A stretch of 64,000 nucleotides of DNA from Streptomyces albus subsp. albus (GTDB lineage Bacteria; Actinomycetota; Actinomycetes; Streptomycetales; Streptomycetaceae). The notes beneath the pieces were generated by a model. It was not told the origin of the DNA, did no database searches, and was given only the letters and a program-made list of their open reading frames with translations. Both the position numbers and the translations under genes were made by a program. Of this stretch, positions 59,779-64,000 are shown piece after piece (position 1 is the first letter of the stretch; every line of letters starts with the position of its first letter). The stretch covers positions 248,001-312,000 of the forward strand of contig NZ_JOID01000001.1 in the NCBI RefSeq assembly GCF_000719865.1, read 5' to 3'.

Positions 59779-59982
59779 TCAGCCGCCCTGCGCCGCGCCC
59801 GCGCGGGAAGCGAGCGGGCTCGCGGCACGCTCCAGGTCCTCGGCCGCGCGTTCGATGCGCTCCGAGGCCTCCGCCACCTGCCGGGCCAGCCGGCGCGCCT
59901 CCGTGAGGACACGGGCGGCCAGAACGCCGAGGACGGCGATTCCGCAGAAGGCGAGAGCGACGGCGGTCATGGGCCAGAACAT
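59779..59982 (-). CDS. small membrane-anchored coiled-coil protein
   Basis: A 67-residue protein: one TM helix (about 3-24, WPMTAVALAFCGIAVLGVLAARVL) then a charged coiled coil with Ala/Arg/Glu heptads (TEARRLARQVAEASERIERAAEDLERAA). Found between pafC and tatA in related genomes as far as I recall. ATG at 59982 has no RBS; TAGGCT on the minus strand (59990-59995) lies 7 nt upstream, so it is probably leaderless. Function unknown. Confidence 0.75.
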   Translation of the reverse strand: MFWPMTAVALAFCGIAVLGVLAARVLTEARRLARQVAEASERIERAAEDLERAASPLASRAGAAQGG

Positions 59983-60074
59983 GGAGGGGAGCCTAACCGA
60001 GCCGGTCCGCACGGCGCCGCTCCGGCCCGGTGGACGGCCCCAACGCCTGGGGCGGCTCGGACGGCCGGAACGGC

Positions 60075-60311
60075 TCAGACGGTGGAGTGCAGACGCAGCG
60101 TGCGGACGCCGCCGCCGGTCAGCAGTTCCACGATCCGCTCCCCGGCCGGCTTGCGCACCGCGGCCCCGCAGTCGGGGCAGGTGAAGGAGTAGAAGGTCGT
60201 CCGGTCGCTGGCGCCGATGGCCAGCCGTATCGCCTCGGAGGCCAGCTCGAACCGGCCCCGGCAGTCCGGGCAGGCGGCCTTGAACAGCACCGCGGTGGTC
60301 ACCGTCTCCAT
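60075..60311 (-). CDS. small zinc-ribbon protein
   Basis: A 78-residue protein with two CPDC pairs (AACPDCRGRFE and FTCPDCGAAVR), a typical zinc ribbon, and a basic C-terminus. ATG at 60311 has GGGAGG at 6 nt; a longer start at 60332 would overlap the pafC stop by ATGA. It immediately follows pafC. Its partner or nucleic-acid target is unknown. Confidence 0.8.
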   Translation of the reverse strand: METVTTAVLFKAACPDCRGRFELASEAIRLAIGASDRTTFYSFTCPDCGAAVRKPAGERIVELLTGGGVRTLRLHSTV

Positions 60312-60328
60312 CCCCGTCCTCCCCATCG

Positions 60329-61291
60329 TCATCCGCCGTAGGCCGCCAGGGCCCGCCCCGCGGCCAGCCGGGCGCTCTCGGCGAGGTCCGGCGGCGAAAC
60401 GATGCGGCCGTCACCGCCCAGCCGGAGCGCGAGCCGGCGCAGACTCGCGGGGTCGGGCGTGCGCAGGGTGATCCGCAGACCGCCGTCGTCCAGCTCCTCG
60501 GCGCTGTCGTGCGGGTAGTACTCGGCGACCCAGCGCCCGCCGGGGCCGACCTCGACGATCACCTCCGGGTCCTCGGCGGAGGGCTGGACCAGCCCCTCGG
60601 AGAGATCGCGGAGTTCGAGCTGCGGCGGGTCGGCGGGCTCGTCCAGCAGCCGGATCTCGGCGACGCGGTCGAGGCGGAAGGTGCGCCGGGCCTCGGAGGT
60701 CCGGCACCACGCCTCCATATAGGTGTGGCCGACGGCGAACAGCCGGATCGGGTCCACCTCGCGTTCGGTGAGCTCGTCCCGGGCCGGTGAGTAGTAGCGC
60801 AGCCACAGCCGGCGCCGCTCGGAGATCGCCCGGTCCACGTCGGCGAAGACGCCGCCCTCGGACTCGAAGGTGACCGACAGCCGCGAGCTGGCCCCCGCCG
60901 CCTCGCCGGCCGCCGCCTCCAGCTTGGCGGTGGCCCGCAGCAGGGCCTGCCGGTCGCTCTCCCGCAGACCGGGGAGCGTCGCGACGGCGCGGGCGGCGAC
61001 CAGCAGCGCCGTGGCCTCGTCGGCGGCCAGCCGCAGCGGGGCGCCGGAGCCGCTGCCGGCCGCGTCCGGGTTGCGCCACCAGATGTGCTCGCCGTCGGTG
61101 TCGATGTCCAGCAGATCGCCGCCGCGGAAGCTGGTGCCGCACATGGGCAGGACGGTGAGGTCGGCGATGAGCTCGTCCTCGGTGATGCCGAAGGCACGGG
61201 CGACGTCGCCGACGCGGGCGCCGGGGCGCTCGCGCAGATACGTCACCAGGGAGAGCATCCGGCGGGTCTGGTCAATCGCGTTGGTGGCCAT
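60329..61291 (-). CDS. pafC: WYL-domain transcriptional regulator PafC
   Basis: A 320-residue regulator with an N-terminal winged helix (RRMLSLVTYLRERPGARVGDVARAFGITEDEL) and a WYL domain (AISERRRLWLRYYSPARDELTEREVDPIRLFAVGHTYMEAWCRTSEARRTFRLDRVAEI), followed by a WCX domain. PafC pairs with PafB in the DNA-damage-activated PafBC complex of actinobacteria. It lies 37 nt after pafB in the usual order. Confidence 0.93.
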   Translation of the reverse strand: MATNAIDQTRRMLSLVTYLRERPGARVGDVARAFGITEDELIADLTVLPMCGTSFRGGDLLDIDTDGEHIWWRNPDAAGSGSGAPLRLAADEATALLVAARAVATLPGLRESDRQALLRATAKLEAAAGEAAGASSRLSVTFESEGGVFADVDRAISERRRLWLRYYSPARDELTEREVDPIRLFAVGHTYMEAWCRTSEARRTFRLDRVAEIRLLDEPADPPQLELRDLSEGLVQPSAEDPEVIVEVGPGGRWVAEYYPHDSAEELDDGGLRITLRTPDPASLRRLALRLGGDGRIVSPPDLAESARLAAGRALAAYGG

Positions 61292-61327
61292 CTGCGGTCT
61301 CGTCGTCCCTCGTTCTCTCGGCGTCTC

Positions 61328-62281
61328 TCAGCCCTTGGCCACGGCGCGCAGCCGTTCGACCACGTCGGTCCGCAGCTCGGCGGGCTCCAGGACGACCACG
61401 TCGGGCCCGAACTCCACCAGCCAGGCGTCCAGTCCGTGCCCGTACGGGATCTCCAGCTCGTCCCAGCCCTCCCCCGCCTCCCGGACCGAGAGGGCCCGGG
61501 CGCGCAGCGGATAGCCCGCGCCGGCCCGCAGCCGGATCCGGGCCGTGCTGGTGGCGACCTCGCCGGCCCAGCGCTCGACCGTCTCCCGGACGGTGACGTG
61601 GTCGGGCACCCCGGCGGTGAAGGCGCCGGCGCGCGACTTGACCCGGCCGGTGATCCGGGAGAGCCGGAAGACGCGCTCGGCGCCGCGGTCGCGGTCCCAG
61701 CCGGCGAGGTACCAGTGGCCGCGGCAGCACTCCAGGATCCAGGGCTCGACGTGCCGGGTCTCGGGACGGGCCGCGGTGGCCTTGCGGTAGTCGAAGACGA
61801 CCGGGCGGCGGTCGCGGCAGGCCAGCATCAGTGACTCGAAGGCCGGCTCCTGGGCCGGGATCCGCGGTTCCAGGGCGCTCTGGCCGGTGTACGCGTCCTC
61901 GGCGAGCGGCATCCCGGCCGCGCGCAGCTTCTGCAGCGCGCCGCTGGCCGCGCCCGCGAGCCGGGCCTGCTGCCACACCTTGGCGGCCAGTTGCAGGGCG
62001 GCGGCCTCGGAGGCGTCGAGGGTGACGGGCGGCAGCCGGTTGCTGTCACGGTGCGCGCGGTAGCCGATGTCGCCCTCGAAACCCTCGACCGTCTCGATGA
62101 CCAGGCCGAGCTCGCGCAGATCGTCCTTGTCCCGCTCGAACATGCGGTTGAAGGCCTCGTCCGTGGCGGCCTCGATGTACGCCTCGATGGAGGCCCTGAG
62201 TTCGCGCTTGCTGAGCGGGCGCCGGGTGCCCAGCAGGCACAGCGCCAGGTTCATCAGCCGCTCGGCCTTGGCAATGGCCAT
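61328..62281 (-). CDS. pafB: WYL-domain transcriptional regulator PafB
   Basis: A 317-residue regulator. HTH near the start (KAERLMNLALCLLGTRRPLSKRELRASIEAY), WYL domain (RRPVVFDYRKATAARPETRHVEPWILECCRGHWYLAGWDRDRGAERVFRLSRITG) and WCX tail. Together with PafC it activates the LexA-independent mycobacterial/actinobacterial DNA-damage regulon. Gene order pafA, two FKBP genes, pafB, pafC, tatA, tatC agrees with other actinobacteria. Confidence 0.93.
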   Translation of the reverse strand: MAIAKAERLMNLALCLLGTRRPLSKRELRASIEAYIEAATDEAFNRMFERDKDDLRELGLVIETVEGFEGDIGYRAHRDSNRLPPVTLDASEAAALQLAAKVWQQARLAGAASGALQKLRAAGMPLAEDAYTGQSALEPRIPAQEPAFESLMLACRDRRPVVFDYRKATAARPETRHVEPWILECCRGHWYLAGWDRDRGAERVFRLSRITGRVKSRAGAFTAGVPDHVTVRETVERWAGEVATSTARIRLRAGAGYPLRARALSVREAGEGWDELEIPYGHGLDAWLVEFGPDVVVLEPAELRTDVVERLRAVAKG

Positions 62282-62346
62282 CGACGCCCTTTCTCGTTGT
62301 GCTCCCCGACCGATGACCGTACCGCTCCCGCGGTCACCGGCAAAAG

Positions 62347-62384
62347 CGAGGGCCCGCGCCTTGACGTGACGGCACGGGCCCTCG
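62347..62384 (-). terminator. terminator after the small FKBP gene
   Basis: CGAGGGCCCG (62347-62356) and CGGGCCCTCG (62375-62384) form a 10-bp stem with an 18-nt loop, between the FKBP stop and pafB start. Confidence 0.65.
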
Positions 62385-62425
62385 GAGATACGGCCTGGCA
62401 GCGGCCGGTGTGTGCCGGATCTGTG

Positions 62426-62800
62426 TCAGACCGCCACGAGGTCACAGACGAAGATCAGCGTCTCGCCCGGCTTGATGCGGCCGCCACCGGCGCCGCGGTC
62501 GCCGTACGCGAGGTGTGCCGGGATGGTCAGCTGGCGGCGGCCGCCGACCTTCATGCCCTGCACGCCCTGGTCCCAGCCGCTGATGACCTGGCCCACGCCC
62601 AGCTGGAACTGCAGCGGCGTGCCGCGGTTCCAGCTCGCGTCGAACTCCTCACCGGTGCTGAAGGCGACACCCACGTAGTGGACGGAGACGGTGTCCCCGG
62701 CCTTGGCCACGGGGCCGTCGCCCTCCCAGATGTCCTTGATCTCCAGATCGGCCGGCGGCTCGCCGCCCGGGAAGTCGATCTCGGGCTTCTCGATGCTCAC
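62426..62800 (-). CDS. FKBP-type peptidyl-prolyl cis-trans isomerase
   Basis: A 124-residue cytoplasmic FKBP. VSVHYVGVAFSTGEEFDASWNRGTPLQFQLGVGQVISGWDQGVQGMKVGGRRQLTIPAHLAYGDRG is the complete fold with the active-site Tyr, Asp/Phe, Val-Ile, Trp and Tyr residues; ends TLIFVCDLVAV. ATG at 62800. The lipoprotein FKBP gene lies 63 nt upstream on the same strand. Confidence 0.95.
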   Translation of the reverse strand: MSIEKPEIDFPGGEPPADLEIKDIWEGDGPVAKAGDTVSVHYVGVAFSTGEEFDASWNRGTPLQFQLGVGQVISGWDQGVQGMKVGGRRQLTIPAHLAYGDRGAGGGRIKPGETLIFVCDLVAV

Positions 62801-62863
62801 TGAAGTGCTCCTAGAAAGAATTTCTGTCGGCGAAACCGTAACAGTCCGGCGGAGAGGCCGTGA

Positions 62864-63769
62864 TCACTTGATGGCGAGGATGTCCACGACGAAGACCAGA
62901 TCGGACTTGATCTGCTTCTGCTGCTCCTTGGTCAGCTCGTCCTGCGGGACGATGACCATGACCCGGCTTCCGGCCTTCTGCCCCTTGAGGGCCTCGCTCC
63001 AGCCGGGCATCTGCGCGATCGGGACGTCCTGCGGGGTGCCCTGGGCCCAGGTGTCGCCACCGGGCTTGCCGTCCTTCCACAGGGTCAGACCGTAGTGGAC
63101 GTTCAGGGTGTCCTTCGCGCCCACCTCCTTGCCGGTGCCCTGGATGATCGTCTTGGCGACGACCTCCTTGGGCGCGTCCTTCCCCTTGGGAATGGTCACC
63201 TTCGGGGCGGTGTCGTCGGCCTTGGTGCCGACCTTCGGCAGATCGGCGTCGGTCTGCGGGACTTCCTTGCCCTCCGGCTTGGTCGGCATGACCTTCTTGA
63301 GGTCCACCACGAAGACGAGCGTGGAGTTGGCGGGGATCTTCGCCTGCTCCTGCTCGCCGTAGCCCTTGTCCGGCGGGATGACGAGCTCGACGCGGCTGCC
63401 GAGCTTCTGGCCGACCAGGCCCTCGTCCCAGCCCTTGATGACCTTGCCGGTGCCGATCTGGAAGGTGCTGGGCTCGCCGCGGTCGTAGCTGTTGTCGAAG
63501 ACCTTGCCCTCCCAGGTCTGCCCCAGGTAGTGGGCGTTCAGGGCCTCGCCCTTCTTCACCTCCGCCCCCTTGCCCTCCTTGAGGACCTTGACCTTCAGGC
63601 CCTTGGGCGGGTCGCCCTCGCCCTTGGCGACCTTCGGCTTCTTGCCGTCCGCGCCGGAGACGGCGGGGACGGCGCCGGACTTGCCGTTGGACTGGGAGTC
63701 GCCGTCGCCGCAGGCCGCGACGGAGACGAGCAGCAGGGGGACAGCCAGCAGGGCTGCGATTCGGCGCAC
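62864..63769 (-). CDS. FKBP-type prolyl isomerase lipoprotein with two FKBP domains
   Basis: A 301-residue exported protein. A lipoprotein signal with lipobox VAAC (Cys near 20; LLAVPLLLVSVAACGDGD) is followed by a Ser/Lys linker and a first FKBP domain at about 65-165 (LNAHYLGQTWEGKVFDNSYDRGEPSTFQIGTGKVIKGWDEGL). A more diverged second FKBP-like domain covers about 205-300 (LNVHYGLTLWKDGKPGGDTWAQGTP). GTG at 63769 has AAGGA at 7 nt. It probably folds secreted proteins at the outer face of the membrane. Confidence 0.93.
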   Translation of the reverse strand: MRRIAALLAVPLLLVSVAACGDGDSQSNGKSGAVPAVSGADGKKPKVAKGEGDPPKGLKVKVLKEGKGAEVKKGEALNAHYLGQTWEGKVFDNSYDRGEPSTFQIGTGKVIKGWDEGLVGQKLGSRVELVIPPDKGYGEQEQAKIPANSTLVFVVDLKKVMPTKPEGKEVPQTDADLPKVGTKADDTAPKVTIPKGKDAPKEVVAKTIIQGTGKEVGAKDTLNVHYGLTLWKDGKPGGDTWAQGTPQDVPIAQMPGWSEALKGQKAGSRVMVIVPQDELTKEQQKQIKSDLVFVVDILAIK

Positions 63770-63830
63770 TGTTGATTCCTTGGGGGGCTGCGGTGGGAAC
63801 GGAACGGACGGTGCCACTCTAACCACGGGC

Positions 63831-63881
63831 GGCACGGCGGCGGAGGGGTCCGGCCGAGCCGGACCCCTCCGCCGCCGTGCC
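63831..63881 (-). terminator. 24-bp perfect hairpin after pafA
   Basis: Arms 63831-63854 and 63858-63881 are perfectly complementary over 24 bp with a 3-nt CGA loop, directly after the pafA stop and before the FKBP lipoprotein gene. It is the strongest inverted repeat in the window. Confidence 0.8.
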
Positions 63882-63893
63882 GTGCCGCCGCCG

Positions 63894-64000
63894 TCACATT
63901 CCGGCGATCAGCTTCTCCACCCGGTCGTCCACGGACCGGAACGGGTCCTTGCAGAGCACCGTGCGCTGTGCCTGGTCGTTGAGCTTGAGGTGCACCCAGT
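63894..64000 (-). CDS. pafA: Pup-protein ligase PafA, C-terminal end (runs off the right edge)
   Basis: The last 34 residues on the minus strand read [20 protein letters not shown] followed by [14 protein letters not shown] and TGA (63894-63896). This is the conserved C-terminal end of PafA, which attaches Pup to lysines of proteasome substrates. The pafBC genes downstream agree. Start and catalytic domain are outside the window. Confidence 0.88.
   Translation of the reverse strand, partial: WVHLKLNDQAQRTVLCKDPFRSVDDRVEKLIAGM

Overview
The window is high-GC actinobacterial DNA, almost certainly Streptomyces. Codon third positions are strongly G/C, GTG starts are common, and promoters of the TANNNT type lie close to leaderless starts. 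The gene content also fits: a pup-ligase/pafBC/tat block, SpoIIE-type phosphatases, an NsdA-like regulator and DUF2510/DUF5997 proteins. From about 29.8 kb to the right end the gene order resembles my recollection of the S. coelicolor chromosome from pheST to pafA; this was recalled, not searched.

1-7.5 kb (minus strand) is the most unusual part. A tight operon runs argininosuccinate synthase (argG) -> carbamoyltransferase -> argininosuccinate-lyase-like enzyme -> Fe(II)/2-oxoglutarate (PhyH) oxygenase -> two carboxylate-amine ligases of the ATP-grasp type -> a second argininosuccinate-lyase-like gene that leaves the window. Several junctions overlap by 1 or 4 nt. ArgG looks like the proteobacterial clade. 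The carbamoyltransferase has lost the usual ornithine-binding motifs, and one lyase has a degenerate active-site motif. An ARG-box-like dyad lies next to a TTGACA upstream of argG. I read this as a biosynthetic cluster for an arginine- or citrulline-like small molecule, possibly peptide-linked or amidated. I do not recognise a known product.

7.5-29.7 kb is accessory and regulatory. It holds a decayed VOC (glyoxalase-like) gene, an ECF41-type sigma factor with an oxidoreductase, an ArsR-like regulator beside a small secreted protein, and a truncated alpha/beta hydrolase. It continues with a LysR-effector-domain protein carrying a lysine-rich tail and an ECF42-type sigma factor with its YCII partner and likely promoter. 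A signal-peptidase-like protein lacking both catalytic residues follows, then a GAF/PAS/SpoIIE phosphatase. A MocR regulator is divergent from an EamA exporter with overlapping start codons. The stretch ends with a Tat-exported glycosyl hydrolase, 3-hydroxybutyryl-CoA dehydrogenase, a Nudix hydrolase, an NsdA-like regulator and a second SpoIIE phosphatase.

29.8-45.5 kb is mostly core: pheST, a histidine kinase, a TrmH-family rRNA methylase, and the infC-rpmI-rplT operon. infC appears to start at ATC and has a long leader with a candidate attenuator. Then come DUF1844, an aquaporin, an SseB-like protein, a mycosin protease with a membrane partner, an alanine-racemase-fold enzyme and a DUF2510 protein.

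45.6-53.2 kb is an ethanolamine-utilisation locus: SDR, aldehyde dehydrogenase, GlnA4-type gamma-glutamyl ligase, FadR-family regulator, ethanolamine permease and class I glutamine-amidotransferase-like hydrolase. An identical GGTAT-N8-ACCAT dyad precedes both the regulator and the permease and is a good operator candidate.

53.4-64 kb holds a 5'-3' exonuclease, the HelY helicase, a diacylglycerol-kinase-like lipid kinase, TatC/TatA, two small proteins, PafC/PafB, two FKBP-type prolyl isomerases and the C-terminal end of pafA. I saw no tRNA, rRNA, insertion sequence, attachment site or CRISPR array.
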